Shown: positions 14,381-23,874, numbered from the stretch's first letter. The stretch: DNA of 62,261 nucleotides from Thermoplasmata archaeon (GCA_021792355.1 JAJYUV010000008.1:1-62261); one strand, 5' to 3'. Notes: generated by a model from the letters alone, not told the origin. A program made the numbers and translations.

Positions 14381-15616
14381 CTACACCTCTTCCTTGTGGA
14401 GCGCCCTGTAAATCCACCCCATTAGCAGAGGCTGGATTGTGAGCGAAGTGAATATTATAACTAATACAATCGCTTCTATCGCCTGCCCCCAGTATTGCAG
14501 CAGTACGTTATCAGTGGCCGTTCCAATTATCAGAACAGTAGGGGCAAGTATAGCAGGGAAAACACCTCTAGTTCCCTCCAGACCTACGAAAAGCAGATCG
14601 CCATATTTCATGTTCAAGTCTACCGATCCGGCCAAAACAACTGCAAAGGGTCTAACAACAAATATCAGAACTAGAGCGATCAGAACCCCAGGAATCAGAA
14701 AAGCAATGAGAATAGAAAGATTGATGGATGCTCCCAAGAACACGAATATCAGTATTACCGCAAACATAGAGATGTTGTCCATGAATGTTTTGTAACCTTC
14801 AAATTCAGTATCTCTCGGCATGAAGTTTCCAGAAAGTACACCGAATATTGCGGCCGCCATGTATCCCGACCCTCCAACGACAACTGTGATAGAGTACGCT
14901 GACAGACCGAACAATAGGAACATTGCCGTATAGTATTCCTTGAAGTCCTTTGGAAGCTTTATTCTCAGAAGGTAGAGTAATCCAAACAACCCCCCCGAGA
15001 TCAAGACGGGAAACAGACCCTGTGTGAACAGAACGTATAGGAATATGCTATTGAAGGAGAACGTAGACGACTGTATGTACGATATATTCCCTGGCAGGAA
15101 GATCAATATCACCACCACAAGGAACAGGTACGAGAATGGATCGTTGAACACGGATTCAGTGGTGAGCAATGTGGAAGGGACTTCAGAAACTTTGCTCTTT
15201 CTAAGCGATGTGATGACTGATGCAGGATCAGTGGATGAGATGATTGCGCCGACAATGAATCCCACCCAAATTGGTGCCCTTAGAAGGAAAACCACTATCA
15301 CCCCCGTCGTGACTCCAGTGACGAACAACACGAATGTCAACATCATTGAGAGAGGTTTGACAATTCGCCGGAGCAAGTACCTTGGAATTTTTGCAGATTC
15401 TGCGAGTATTACAAATGCCGCACCTATTGGGCCCACATAGTTGTAGAAGAGGAGGTAAGCCTCACTTGGCTTTATCAAGGCCAGAACTGGTCCAACTATA
15501 ATTCCAAGTACAAGCAGATAAGGAATGTACACAGTTCCGGTCACTCTCGCTATCAGCGTGGCCAGGTAACCAAGCGTCAGCGCTATCAGGATAGGAGCGA
15601 GGAAACTGCTGTACAC
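14381..15616 (-). CDS. Cation:proton antiporter, CPA1 type
   Basis: A 411-residue membrane protein with about 12-13 helices. The family motif around the ion-binding Asp is present as SSTDPASVITSLRKSKV (about 126-142), and GLEGTRGVFPAIL (about 350-362) matches the CPA1 second signature. It probably exchanges Na+ or K+ for H+ and helps cytoplasmic pH or salt homeostasis; the ion cannot be told from sequence. The start is GTG, about 26 nt after a TATA-like box at 15638-15647, so the mRNA is leaderless. That promoter abuts the end of cbf5 on the same strand. Confidence 0.9.
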   Translation of the reverse strand: MYSSFLAPILIALTLGYLATLIARVTGTVYIPYLLVLGIIVGPVLALIKPSEAYLLFYNYVGPIGAAFVILAESAKIPRYLLRRIVKPLSMMLTFVLFVTGVTTGVIVVFLLRAPIWVGFIVGAIISSTDPASVITSLRKSKVSEVPSTLLTTESVFNDPFSYLFLVVVILIFLPGNISYIQSSTFSFNSIFLYVLFTQGLFPVLISGGLFGLLYLLRIKLPKDFKEYYTAMFLLFGLSAYSITVVVGGSGYMAAAIFGVLSGNFMPRDTEFEGYKTFMDNISMFAVILIFVFLGASINLSILIAFLIPGVLIALVLIFVVRPFAVVLAGSVDLNMKYGDLLFVGLEGTRGVFPAILAPTVLIIGTATDNVLLQYWGQAIEAIVLVIIFTSLTIQPLLMGWIYRALHKEEV

Positions 15617-15637
15617 TTATGTATATAAGCTGATGAT

Positions 15638-15647
15638 TAAAATATTT
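15638..15647 (-). promoter_or_regulatory. TATA box for the antiporter gene
   Basis: The minus strand reads ATAAAATATT/TTTTAATC across this stretch, centred 26 nt before the GTG at 15616. It lies immediately after the cbf5 stop, so the antiporter is likely a separate unit from the ribosomal operon. Confidence 0.5.
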
Positions 15648-16546
15648 TATATTGAGGTCCCCGGGCTTTTCCAGCCTTTCGGATACACTCCCCGATCGAC
15701 AAGGACGACTTCAGGTTTTATATTCTCTCCGACCCTTACACCCATCGCCAAAAGCTCCCCCTTTGGACTCATAATCCTGACGGTCTTGCCCTCACCATAA
15801 TCTTCTATGATCCCCTTCCTGAAAACACTTGCACCGTGGGCTATGGCATCAATTGCGCTCTCTTTCACCATCACCCTAGGATAGTCTTTTGTAACTTGCT
15901 CTGGATCCAATATCATGCTGGAGAGCAACTTATCGTCGCCTTCCCTGTATAGAGTGAAAGCATCCTTGAGTTTTTGGAGCGTAGAGAGGTTAGATTCATC
16001 AAGAGGACCACTTCTTGTTCTCCTGAGTTCTACCATGTTAGCGCCGACCAGCATCGCGTCTCCCATGTCCCTGCAGAGCGTTCTGATGTATACCCCAGAT
16101 TCAACGTCCGCCCTGAAGAGTACATATCTTTCCTTCATTTCTATTATCTTGAGCGAGTATATCTCCCTCTTCCTGAGGTTCCTTGCAACGGCCGATCTCA
16201 AGGGAGGAAACTGGAATATCTGTCCGGTAAATTCCTTCATTACTTCTTCCACTCTTACCCTGTCGACCTGTTTATGAAGGAGCATCAGTGCGACGTACTC
16301 CTTCCCCTGTTCGTGAAGGAAATCTGCGAGCCTGGTTGCTTTTTCCAGTCCTACAGGCAACACTCCGGTGACGTTGGGATCAAGCGTTCCAACGTGTCCT
16401 GCCTTTGATATTCCAAGTATCTCTTTTACCCAAGCCGAGACCTGATGCGAAGTTGGACCACGGGGCTTATCAATGGCCACAAAACCGAAGTTTATCCTTT
16501 CCTCGATTGTTCTCTCAGCTGGTTCCTTTCCGAATATTGAGCCCAT
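15647..16546 (-). CDS. cbf5: H/ACA RNP pseudouridine synthase Cbf5 (TruB family)
   Basis: A 299-residue enzyme. The catalytic Asp lies in GHVGTLDPNVTGVLP (about 51-65), with upstream DKPRGPTSHQV, the RIRTL-type element as VYIRTLCRDMG (about 157-167), and a C-terminal PUA domain (from about residue 215, with GEGKTVRIMSPKGELLAMG). Cbf5 with Nop10, Gar1 and L7Ae modifies rRNA using guide RNAs, and alone can act on tRNA position 55. It is the last gene of the long operon; its start overlaps the cmk end by 32 nt. The C-terminal region is shorter than in eukaryotic dyskerin, as usual in archaea. Confidence 0.95.
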   Translation of the reverse strand: MGSIFGKEPAERTIEERINFGFVAIDKPRGPTSHQVSAWVKEILGISKAGHVGTLDPNVTGVLPVGLEKATRLADFLHEQGKEYVALMLLHKQVDRVRVEEVMKEFTGQIFQFPPLRSAVARNLRKREIYSLKIIEMKERYVLFRADVESGVYIRTLCRDMGDAMLVGANMVELRRTRSGPLDESNLSTLQKLKDAFTLYREGDDKLLSSMILDPEQVTKDYPRVMVKESAIDAIAHGASVFRKGIIEDYGEGKTVRIMSPKGELLAMGVRVGENIKPEVVLVDRGVYPKGWKSPGTSI

Positions 16547-17069
16547 TGATTATCACCTCCGCAACTGCATCCGCACTGTCATAGCTGGCATCAACTACTA
16601 GATCGTATATCGATGTGTCTCTGTAGTCTATTCCATAGTATTTCTTGTAACGCTCCCACTCGCTCTCCTCTCTTTCTCTAACCTGGAACAGAATGTTGTC
16701 TCCCTCTTCCCCAATTCTGTTTTGAATTGAATTCTTGATTCTCTCTAACCTGATATCTTCTTTTGCGTCCACGAAGACCTTGAATGCGTCAATACCGTTG
16801 AGATGGCAGAGCCACCCCGAGAGCCTGGATTCGACAATAACGTTGCTTCTGTTCCTCAAGATCTCAAGAAGGTAGTCATCAAGCATCCTATCGTACTTTC
16901 CGTCCTTCTCGGCTTCGGTCCCAAGCTGGGCAAGGGAGATTTTCATCTCGCTGGCCCGTTCACGAAATATCTTTCCTCCTGTAACCAGTTCGTAAGACAA
17001 TCTGCTGCTGACTATCTCCGCAACCGTTGTCTTACCGCTGCCCGGCGGGCCTGATATAGTTATCCTCAT
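16515..17069 (-). CDS. cmk: Cytidylate kinase (archaeal short form)
   Basis: A 184-residue P-loop kinase with Walker A GPPGSGKTT at residues 7-15 and an LID-type region rich in Arg and Glu (about 115-135). ESRLSGWL (about 80) is typical of archaeal Cmk. It phosphorylates CMP and dCMP to the diphosphates. It overlaps its upstream neighbour by 38 nt and cbf5 by 32 nt, so the set secY-adk-emc3-cmk-cbf5 is read as one unit. Cmk next to Cbf5 is a conserved archaeal arrangement. Confidence 0.93.
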   Translation of the reverse strand: MRITISGPPGSGKTTVAEIVSSRLSYELVTGGKIFRERASEMKISLAQLGTEAEKDGKYDRMLDDYLLEILRNRSNVIVESRLSGWLCHLNGIDAFKVFVDAKEDIRLERIKNSIQNRIGEEGDNILFQVREREESEWERYKKYYGIDYRDTSIYDLVVDASYDSADAVAEVIINGLNIRKGTS

Positions 17070-17760
17070 TCTTTACCTTCCTCGTCATGTACCACAGCTT
17101 CAGTCCATACTGCAACGGATAGAGGAAAGTCACTGAAAACGTCAGATAAAACAGCATCCATACGGGGAATCCTCCATAGATTGGATGCATCAAACTCCCC
17201 TGTGTAACCCCGAATGGGTATGATATCAACAGATAGCTACTCAGCTTGGCGCTGGATTCGATGTAATACATGAACTTGATCAGCCAAGCATATATTAGCA
17301 CCGAAAGAAGCATAGTGACGATGGTGGGTTTCATCTGCTGCTGAGTCAATTTCATGGAATCCTGCATCGATTTTGATTGCTCACCCCTAACGGCATCCAT
17401 TTCAGCTTTGTCCCTTGTCCTTATTGCTTCCCTGTACCTTTGCTGAAGCTTCCTGTTCTTGTGTTGCATCTCGGCCATTCCAAAATAATCAGTAAAGAAG
17501 TGTCTTGCGATAGTGTTGATGAAACCGGTGACAAGAGCTGCCGCAAGTATCGTGAACAGGGGGTACTTGAAATTGAATCCGATGACCGGTTGAAGTATGT
17601 AGGTCATTGGAATTGCAAACGCATTCCTTATCGCCGGGATGCTATACACAAATATCACAAGGAACATGAGCAACATGTAGAGCATCTGTGTCCTCATGCC
17701 TGACGACATTGCCTGTTGCTGCTCTCGAGTCTGCGGCGTCGCTCTTGGTCTCTGGCTCAT
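17032..17760 (-). CDS. EMC3/TMCO1-like (DUF106) membrane insertase family protein
   Basis: A 242-residue membrane protein: a cytoplasmic N-terminus, a first helix near 27-45, a second near 65-83, and a long amphipathic coiled segment rich in Gln, Arg and Lys (about 98-145). Two or more C-terminal helices follow. This is the topology of archaeal DUF106 proteins, homologous to the Oxa1/YidC/EMC3 insertases. It is inferred to help insert membrane proteins, perhaps with SecY encoded two genes upstream. Its ATG overlaps the adk stop (ATGA). Confidence 0.88.
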   Translation of the reverse strand: MSQRPRATPQTREQQQAMSSGMRTQMLYMLLMFLVIFVYSIPAIRNAFAIPMTYILQPVIGFNFKYPLFTILAAALVTGFINTIARHFFTDYFGMAEMQHKNRKLQQRYREAIRTRDKAEMDAVRGEQSKSMQDSMKLTQQQMKPTIVTMLLSVLIYAWLIKFMYYIESSAKLSSYLLISYPFGVTQGSLMHPIYGGFPVWMLFYLTFSVTFLYPLQYGLKLWYMTRKVKNEDNYIRPAGQR

Positions 17761-18320
17761 TTCAGTCCTCCGTCGTGCGGCTTTATGGCCAGGATTATCT
17801 TTTCGGATGCCTCCTTGACCCTACCATTCTCGTTCATAACGACCAAGAGTGGAGAGCCTGTCATAGCTGAATAAGTTATCCCATAGCTCCTGTTTGCCTC
17901 CATGTGTGCCCTTATCCTCTCTAGTGAGTCTCTGTCTCTGTTTCTTCTCGGATCGTTCTTTCTTCTCTCGAACACCTCGAGCGGATCCGCTTCCACTGAT
18001 ATGAATAAGTCAGGTTTGAGGGCGTCCAATACAGCCACTGGAAGGCCTGGCAAGTAGCCGCCATTGGTGTTGATCGAGAAGTGGGTATCTATGATCACGT
18101 CCTTGAAGCGTGACAGCTTCTCTGCTGCAAGTTTTTGAATCTCCTTTTGCTTCTCAATCGGGAGTTTTCTCAGTTCGTCCCGATTCTTCGCATAGTCCAT
18201 GGAGATTGCCTCCTTCAGCATTGCATCCCCATAATTCTCCACTCTGAATCCTTCCTTTACAAGTTCATCCAGAACCGTGGTTTTCCCGACCCCCGGAATT
18301 CCACCAATTATGACCCTCAT
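17757..18320 (-). CDS. adkA: Adenylate kinase, archaeal AdkA type
   Basis: A 187-residue P-loop kinase with Walker A GIPGVGKTT (residues 7-15), a NMP-binding region NYGDAMLKEA, a DTHFSINTNGGYLPGLP element (about 79-95) and an Arg-rich lid NDPRRNRDRDS (about 120-130). It is the short archaeal enzyme that converts AMP plus ATP to two ADP. Its ATG directly follows the secY stop codon, so coupling is expected. Archaeal adkA commonly follows secY. Confidence 0.95.
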   Translation of the reverse strand: MRVIIGGIPGVGKTTVLDELVKEGFRVENYGDAMLKEAISMDYAKNRDELRKLPIEKQKEIQKLAAEKLSRFKDVIIDTHFSINTNGGYLPGLPVAVLDALKPDLFISVEADPLEVFERRKNDPRRNRDRDSLERIRAHMEANRSYGITYSAMTGSPLLVVMNENGRVKEASEKIILAIKPHDGGLK

Positions 18321-20078
18321 TTACAACCCCCCAAAGAAGTCCCTCATAAAGGGATACATCTCTGTCAACTGTTCCTTCCCCATCGCCTGATAGAGCTGTA
18401 TGACTATACCGACTGTCAGAAGCACACCCGTTCCTGAGGCGTTTCCGACCGTGCCTATTAGATCGGCCCCAGCGGCTAGTGCTCCTACGGCAGCACCACT
18501 GAATACGGTTATTGCAGGAATGTATTTATCCAGAACGCGTTTAAGCACCCTGGGATCTCTCCTGAATCCTGGGATCTGCATCCCTGAGCTCTGTATTTGT
18601 CTGGCGACACCCTCTGAATTCATGTTAGTCGTCTCAATCCAGAATTTTGCAAACATTATCGATGCCCCGACCATGAATGTCACGTAGGCCAAGACGTGGA
18701 TGCCCATCTCCCACGGAGGGTGGCCTATCAGCTGTGTCTGGTAGACGGATGGTTGCAGCATCGGGAATAGCCAGTTTGCCAGCCCGTTCGGGTTTGCGAG
18801 GTACCACGCAAGCCCCCCTATGGGAGTGGTTTGCTGAATGTTCAGCTGAGACGCAAGAGATGATGATGGATACGCCCCCAGGAAGAAATCGTGCCCTAGA
18901 ATTGGTACATGAGCCAGGGACGGATTGGTCCAGAATACCAGTGACCACATGGACAGGTTGGCGAGAACCGCAGCTGCCAGTATGACAGGTATGTTGGATG
19001 CGTACATCAGCTGTATGGGGTATCTTCCCCTTGCGCCTCTTGCCCTCTCGTGGGCCAGAGGAAGTTCAACCTTGACAGTCTGTGCCCAGACCACGAGGAA
19101 GAAGATAAAAATTGTCCCAGCCAGGGCTATCAGCGGATTAGGAGGAGCAAACACTATCCTTTCCAGTCCCCCCGAGAAGAGCTGAGCAGAGCTGAAGTGG
19201 CCCAAAAGGTAGAAGGTCTTGGGTAGGGCACCGCTCGGAGGGTTGAGTATCGAGAGTGCACTTGTTGTGCTTGTAGGAACCCAGTTGAGCGTACCGAGAA
19301 TCAGTGCTTGGGAAACGCCCGCTGCAATGAACAGCGAAACTCCCGAGCCGATTCCCCACTTTGATACCAGTTCATCCATGAAGAACAGCAGATATGAACC
19401 CATGAATATTTGAAGTACTATTGCCGTCCTCGCAAGCAACAATCCATAACCTGGGACCGTTCCATTAAGCGCGCTTATGAACGCCGAGTCCGGAGGTAGA
19501 TAACCGAAGACTTGTGGAATAGCCTCCACAAATATCATGATGATTACGAGAAGTTTTTGAGCTCCCTGATAGAGAGCCTTGTCCTCCCCCTTTGTCAAAT
19601 CTATATTTATTATCTTTGCTCCTGCGAACAACTGCATTATGATGCTCGCTGTGACAATCGGACCTATCCCCAGATCCATTATCGAGCCAGCCTGGCCGGC
19701 GAATATGGTACGGAACTGCGCAAAGACATCGATGATCTGACTCTTTTCCAGTCCGAAAACGAATATGTTAGAGAGGGCGAAGTAAATTATGAGGACAAGT
19801 GCGGTCCAGAGGAATTTCTCTTTGAAACGTACGTGCCTTCCTGGTTTCTTTACGGCAGGGAGCCTCTCTACTAGGTTCTTCCAGCCATAGAGTTTTGATC
19901 CCTCCCCAGTGTATGATAGCAACAGATAGGCCAGGTAGTAGAGCGGCGAAAAGAACAGCGACAGAATCGCCGTATAGACGATGCTGTAGTGCGTGTACCT
20001 GTAGACTATGTACACGTTAAGAGCGAATACGAGAATCAGAGGTATGGAAACTAGTCTATTCCTCTTTATCTCCGCCAT
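18321..20078 (-). CDS. secY: Preprotein translocase subunit SecY (long form)
   Basis: A 585-residue channel subunit with about ten helices. The plug and lateral-gate regions are present (GSIMDLGIGPIVTASII, about 132-148), as is the pore-side loop with LAHERARGARGRYPIQL (about 335-351), equivalent to the cytosolic loop before helix 7. Well-studied archaeal SecY is about 435 residues. Extra length here sits in the extracytoplasmic loops, around residues 255-310 and 375-455. The tail TEMYPFMRDFFGG is typical. It lies between L15 and adkA; its ATG overlaps the L15 end by 23 nt. The protein forms the Sec channel with SecE and Sec61-beta. Confidence 0.95.
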   Translation of the reverse strand: MAEIKRNRLVSIPLILVFALNVYIVYRYTHYSIVYTAILSLFFSPLYYLAYLLLSYTGEGSKLYGWKNLVERLPAVKKPGRHVRFKEKFLWTALVLIIYFALSNIFVFGLEKSQIIDVFAQFRTIFAGQAGSIMDLGIGPIVTASIIMQLFAGAKIINIDLTKGEDKALYQGAQKLLVIIMIFVEAIPQVFGYLPPDSAFISALNGTVPGYGLLLARTAIVLQIFMGSYLLFFMDELVSKWGIGSGVSLFIAAGVSQALILGTLNWVPTSTTSALSILNPPSGALPKTFYLLGHFSSAQLFSGGLERIVFAPPNPLIALAGTIFIFFLVVWAQTVKVELPLAHERARGARGRYPIQLMYASNIPVILAAAVLANLSMWSLVFWTNPSLAHVPILGHDFFLGAYPSSSLASQLNIQQTTPIGGLAWYLANPNGLANWLFPMLQPSVYQTQLIGHPPWEMGIHVLAYVTFMVGASIMFAKFWIETTNMNSEGVARQIQSSGMQIPGFRRDPRVLKRVLDKYIPAITVFSGAAVGALAAGADLIGTVGNASGTGVLLTVGIVIQLYQAMGKEQLTEMYPFMRDFFGGL

Positions 20079-20496
20079 TAGTTTCTACCTCTCCCCCCGC
20101 GCTCTTCACCTTTTCTACTGCCTTTTCTGTTGCCCTTCCAACCTTTATGATGAATGGTCTCCCGACCTGTCCTCCTCCGAGGAGGACGTCATAGCCCATC
20201 TTCTCAAGGTCAACCCTCACCTTGTCTTCGTCCACTTTTGCCACTCCGGTCTCTATGAGCCTGTCGGAAGTCCTATCAATGTCCCCTATGTTTATAGCCT
20301 TCACATCTACTTTTTGAGCGTGCCTGACGAATCCGTGGACTCCGTAGTGATCTGGCATGTTGACCTGCATCCAGATCCACCTGTGCTTTCCGAGACCGGC
20401 CATTCCCTTGCCTCCCCTCTTTCCCTTGCCTCTTCCAGCCTTGTGCCCTCTGCCGTAAGATCCGCCCCTGAGCTTCTTAGTTTTCTCCTTGACCAT
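20056..20496 (-). CDS. rpl15: Large subunit ribosomal protein uL15
   Basis: A 146-residue protein. The Gly- and Lys-rich N-terminus (LRGGSYGRGHKAGRGKGKRG) threads into 23S rRNA, and the PDHYGVHGFVRH segment is archaeal/eukaryotic. An in-frame GTG exists at 20505, but AAGGTGG (20502-20508) is well placed for ATG 20496. It overlaps the L30 end by 20 nt and SecY by 23 nt. Confidence 0.95.
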   Translation of the reverse strand: MVKEKTKKLRGGSYGRGHKAGRGKGKRGGKGMAGLGKHRWIWMQVNMPDHYGVHGFVRHAQKVDVKAINIGDIDRTSDRLIETGVAKVDEDKVRVDLEKMGYDVLLGGGQVGRPFIIKVGRATEKAVEKVKSAGGEVETNGGDKEE

Positions 20497-20959
20497 TTTT
20501 ACCACCTTCCAGCATTGCGTCTATCAGCTTGTTGATCTCTTTTCCTCTGTATCCAAGTGCACCCTTAAGGTTAAAAGTCCTCTTGGTGGAGTGATACCCC
20601 CTTCTAGGAGGGTTCATCCTGAAAACTGGCTTCATGCTCTCGATGTCCTTCACCTTCAGGCTGCCATCAAGCAGCTTGGACGCAAGATCATTTATAGTGC
20701 CAAGACCAAGTTCCTTTAAAAACGTGTCGTCCAGCGGTCTGTTGCCCGTTACTCTGCCTCTCTCCTGGAGGAGCTTGACGAGGTGTTCTTCGTCTATTTC
20801 TCCCCACGTCACGTAGTCCTTCGCCTTCCTCACCTGTCCCAGCTGCGATTCGTCAACCAGTACGAGATGGTTGTTCTTGTTGAGCCTGAGTTCCTGAAAG
20901 GCCCTCTTTATTCCGGGTTCGGTTTTATTGCTTCCCCTGATTTTTATCACTGCTAACAT
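20477..20959 (-). CDS. rpl30: Large subunit ribosomal protein uL30
   Basis: A 160-residue protein of the long archaeal/eukaryotic L30 type. It opens with [19 protein letters not shown] and has the central [12 protein letters not shown] and the C-terminal [23 protein letters not shown] ribosome binding site precedes its ATG inside the end of S5, with which it overlaps by 35 nt. Confidence 0.96.
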   Translation of the reverse strand: MLAVIKIRGSNKTEPGIKRAFQELRLNKNNHLVLVDESQLGQVRKAKDYVTWGEIDEEHLVKLLQERGRVTGNRPLDDTFLKELGLGTINDLASKLLDGSLKVKDIESMKPVFRMNPPRRGYHSTKRTFNLKGALGYRGKEINKLIDAMLEGGKNGQGEN

Positions 20960-21611
20960 TCATCACACCTCCCTTGTATATCGGAGTGCTTAGGGTCAGT
21001 TTATCGTTTATTTTGAACTTAGCCGTCTCCTTGAGTGCGTTGAACGTAGCGTAGGCAAAATTTACGGTGCTCTTGGTGTGCCCCTCTGAAAATCCCCAAG
21101 TATCCTGTATGCCGGCCATGGCAAGAACCTTCTTTGGTATGTCTCCTATCGCAAGTCCGACTCCCTGAGGAGCAGGTTTTAGGTAGACCCTTACAGATCC
21201 TGATTTTCCCATGACCTGGAACGGGACTGTGTGACTCCTGCCACACCCGCACTCCCAGGATCCGCATCCCCTCTTGATTTCAATCAGGTTTATCTTAGCA
21301 TTCTCTATGGCTTTCTCAATTGCATCCCCTTTTTCCTTTGCTTTACCGTGTCCCATTCCAACGTACCCGTCCCTATTTCCGATAACTACCGTTGCAGCAA
21401 ACTTGACTTTTCTCCCGGAATCGGACATCTTCTGGACCATCTTCACCTCTATGACCTCATCCTCGATATTCGATATGAGGGTGTCAACTATCCCTGGTTC
21501 TCTTATTGGCATGTGAGTTCCAAGCACATCCGAAATTGATTTTATCTTCCCTTCCTTGACCATCTTTCCCAGCCTTGTCCTGGGAATCCATTCTATAGCT
21601 TCTTTTGTCAC
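20925..21611 (-). CDS. rps5: Small subunit ribosomal protein uS5
   Basis: A 228-residue protein with the S5 double-stranded RNA-binding and beta domains. Landmarks are [15 protein letters not shown] at the start, [17 protein letters not shown] (about 78-94) and [19 protein letters not shown]. It contains a C-x-C-x-C run ([13 protein letters not shown]), as in many archaeal S5 proteins, possibly metal-linked. The start is GTG overlapping the L18 stop (GTGA). It helps decoding accuracy at the small subunit back side. Confidence 0.95.
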   Translation of the reverse strand: MTKEAIEWIPRTRLGKMVKEGKIKSISDVLGTHMPIREPGIVDTLISNIEDEVIEVKMVQKMSDSGRKVKFAATVVIGNRDGYVGMGHGKAKEKGDAIEKAIENAKINLIEIKRGCGSWECGCGRSHTVPFQVMGKSGSVRVYLKPAPQGVGLAIGDIPKKVLAMAGIQDTWGFSEGHTKSTVNFAYATFNALKETAKFKINDKLTLSTPIYKGGVMNVSSDKNQGKQ

Positions 21612-22105
21612 AGTGATTCCTCCATCGCTTTCTTGGCCTCCTCTATCGCATTCTCCTTGATCGTCTTCAGGTGCTTCCCAGCCAGTCTGTCCTTGTGGGG
21701 AAGGTACTTCTTGTCGACAGGCACCTTGATACCGGAATCGACCAGGCCCTGGACGCTGGCCATCAGCTTTCCACCCTTTATGACCTTCTGTCTACCGAGG
21801 TCAACTATTACCTTCTTTATCCCCTTCTTCTTCGCCCTAAGGCCAACCAGGTACCCTGCCAGGTACGAGGATGGAGTGTTTCCTGTAGGACTGCCCCATC
21901 CGAACTTCTTCAGTTCTATAGTGGAGCTGTGTGCAACGATCCTGTCCCCGTTCACAGCGTACTCCGCTATGTCCACCTTAATGTTCTTGAGTGATTTCCG
22001 TATGACTGCCCTGGGTAGTCCACTCTTTATGAGAGCCAGCCTCTTCCTGTAGTCCGTCTTCATTAGCCTTCTCCTTTTCAGGGGCATGATGTATCTAGAC
22101 TTCAT
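21608..22105 (-). CDS. rpl18: Large subunit ribosomal protein uL18
   Basis: A 165-residue protein that binds 5S r[22 protein letters not shown] at the N-terminus and [17 protein letters not shown] in the middle are diagnostic. ATG 22105 is preferred over GTG 22114, because the GGGTGAG ribosome binding site overlaps that GTG and is well spaced for the ATG. It directly follows L19e. Confidence 0.94.
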   Translation of the reverse strand: MKSRYIMPLKRRRLMKTDYRKRLALIKSGLPRAVIRKSLKNIKVDIAEYAVNGDRIVAHSSTIELKKFGWGSPTGNTPSSYLAGYLVGLRAKKKGIKKVIVDLGRQKVIKGGKLMASVQGLVDSGIKVPVDKKYLPHKDRLAGKHLKTIKENAIEEAKKAMEESL

Positions 22106-22106
22106 C

Positions 22107-22562
22107 TCACTCACCCTTGAGGACCCCTTCTTCCCTCATGTGGAGGAGCAGTGCGTTCTTGCTTCTGAACGCCCCTCCCTTGATCTTTTTGTAGAAGACC
22201 CTGTAGTCCGATCTCGTTATCTTGCCAGAATCCCTCATTTCTTTCAGTGCATTCCTCATCGCCCTGATACCCCTGATCCATTTTCTCTTCCTGGGATCCC
22301 TTGCGTTCTTGGTTCCCTTCCTGGACCCCGGTCCCTTCCTCCTTCCCTTGTTTCTCTGTGCCTTGACTACTTTGAATCTCCCTCTCGAATTTCCCTTCTT
22401 TGCTCTTTTCTGGATGACGTTCCTCTTGATCAGCTTCCTGATGTCGTCCCTAGTGACAGCTTCTGCAATGTCGTCTATGCTCTTAGTATCCATCCACACC
22501 CTCGACGTTCCGGATTTTAGTATGGATGCGGCCATTCTCTTCTGCGGGCTGAGCGTCGCCAT
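22107..22562 (-). CDS. rpl19e: Large subunit ribosomal protein eL19
   Basis: A 151-residue very basic protein. LSPQKRMAASILKSG at the N-terminus, followed by the RGRFKVVKAQRNKGRRKGPG arginine/lysine stretch, defines L19e. Two consecutive ATGs exist at 22565 and 22562. The GAGGTGA at 22567-22573 fits the second, which overlaps the L32e stop (TGATG). Confidence 0.95.
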   Translation of the reverse strand: MATLSPQKRMAASILKSGTSRVWMDTKSIDDIAEAVTRDDIRKLIKRNVIQKRAKKGNSRGRFKVVKAQRNKGRRKGPGSRKGTKNARDPRKRKWIRGIRAMRNALKEMRDSGKITRSDYRVFYKKIKGGAFRSKNALLLHMREEGVLKGE

Positions 22563-22963
22563 CATTTCACCTCGTTCAGAATCCTTATGCCAGAGGATTT
22601 TGCCTTTTCCTGGATTATCTTTCTCTTCTTCATTCCGATTGTGGAGCTTATTCTAGCAGCTTGGGTCTTGGGGTTGATCCTCTCAAGATCTGCGATGCTT
22701 GAAACGTAGACCTCCTGATATCCAGATGGGTGAAGATTTCTGACTCTAGACGGTCCTCTGTAGCCCGACTCTACCCACGCGTGCCTGTACCCCTTCTTTT
22801 CTCTAAGCTTCGAGTGTTTCCCCCTAGGTTTTCTCCACGCCGTTCCCAGTCTCACGTACCTGAACCATTCCTGTCTGTGGAACTCTGGTCTCCTTCTATT
22901 CATCCGGTTCCTTATTGCCAGGAGCCTCTTTTCCTCGTGACCGAGTTCAGGTTTCAATGACAT
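22562..22963 (-). CDS. rpl32e: Large subunit ribosomal protein eL32
   Basis: A 133-residue protein with RRPEFHRQEWFRYVRLGTAWR near residues 28-48 and the KPRGKHSKLREKKGYR stretch typical of L32e. The downstream half continues the usual alternating beta pattern. ATG 22963 is preferred to GTG 22966. It overlaps the end of L6 by 17 nt. Confidence 0.95.
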   Translation of the reverse strand: MSLKPELGHEEKRLLAIRNRMNRRRPEFHRQEWFRYVRLGTAWRKPRGKHSKLREKKGYRHAWVESGYRGPSRVRNLHPSGYQEVYVSSIADLERINPKTQAARISSTIGMKKRKIIQEKAKSSGIRILNEVK

Positions 22964-23480
22964 CACCCTTCCTCACGATGTATATACCGTCCTGGAACAC
23001 CCTTGGGTCAAACCCCTTTATCCTGCTCATCCTTTCTATCCTTGCTGCAGCATTTCCAGTTGCTTCCAGATCGGTTCCTTCGACAGTGACAAGGTCACCC
23101 TTCACGGTTACCTTCGTCTCCGGTCCAAGCGTTATCTTTCTCGGGCTCTTCTCTCCAAGAAAATTGTCAAGGTGCACCTCGTTACCCTTCACCGTGACCT
23201 TTACCGGAAAGTGAGCGTATACGATCTTCATTGTGTATATGAACCCCTTTGTGACTCCTATGAATGAGCTGTTGACTATACTCTCCCACGTCCCTACAAC
23301 AGCCAAGTCTGTCTTTTTCTCCCTCTTTGTGAATATCCTGATCTTCCTGTCCTTCATCTCCATGGACACATATTCATTTCTGAAAATTTTATTCACCTTC
23401 CCCTTGGGTCCCTGTGCCTCGAAATCGAAGCCATTCATTTTCACCGTGACACCCTTGGGTATCTCAATAATTCTCTCCAC
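22947..23480 (-). CDS. rpl6: Large subunit ribosomal protein uL6
   Basis: A 177-residue protein with the two L6 beta-domains; KGVTVKMNGFDFEAQGPKG at the N-terminus is characteristic. The C-terminal half includes TVEGTDLEATGNAAARIER. The start is GTG with GGTGAT upstream, since the nearby ATG at 23484 is in another frame. Confidence 0.95.
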   Translation of the reverse strand: MERIIEIPKGVTVKMNGFDFEAQGPKGKVNKIFRNEYVSMEMKDRKIRIFTKREKKTDLAVVGTWESIVNSSFIGVTKGFIYTMKIVYAHFPVKVTVKGNEVHLDNFLGEKSPRKITLGPETKVTVKGDLVTVEGTDLEATGNAAARIERMSRIKGFDPRVFQDGIYIVRKGDVIET

Positions 23481-23490
23481 TCATATCACC

Positions 23491-23874
23491 TCAGTAGATG
23501 AAGGCAAGTGCCTTTCCTCCCGTGCCCTTCTTCTTCGCTTCAGCGTTGCTCATCACTCCGGACGTGGTAGAAATGACCAGTATTCCGATATCCTGAGCAG
23601 GCAGGTATCTGGACTCCCATCTCTCGAGTTCGTCCCTCTTTATTGAAAATCTCGGCTTGATGACTCCACAGTTGTTTATTGTTTTAGCAACCCTGACTTT
23701 GAACAGCCCTCCCTTTCCGTTCTCCAAGTATTCGTATTCTTCTATGTAACCATACTTCTGGAATACCCTGAGCACCCTTCCTACGAGGTTGGAGGCCCTC
23801 ACGTCAAGGTCCTGCATTCCAAGTCTGGACGCGTTCTTTATGGAAATCAATGCATCGTTTAACGTATCTCCCAT
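23491..23874 (-). CDS. rps8: Small subunit ribosomal protein uS8
   Basis: A 127-residue protein; DTLNDALISIKNASRLG is the N-terminal signature and the C-terminal LVISTTSGVMSNAEAKKKG is the RNA-contact motif. It binds the central domain of 16S rRNA early in assembly. A GGTGAAAG site precedes its ATG. It lies 12 nt after the small S14 gene in transcription order. Confidence 0.96.
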   Translation of the reverse strand: MGDTLNDALISIKNASRLGMQDLDVRASNLVGRVLRVFQKYGYIEEYEYLENGKGGLFKVRVAKTINNCGVIKPRFSIKRDELERWESRYLPAQDIGILVISTTSGVMSNAEAKKKGTGGKALAFIY

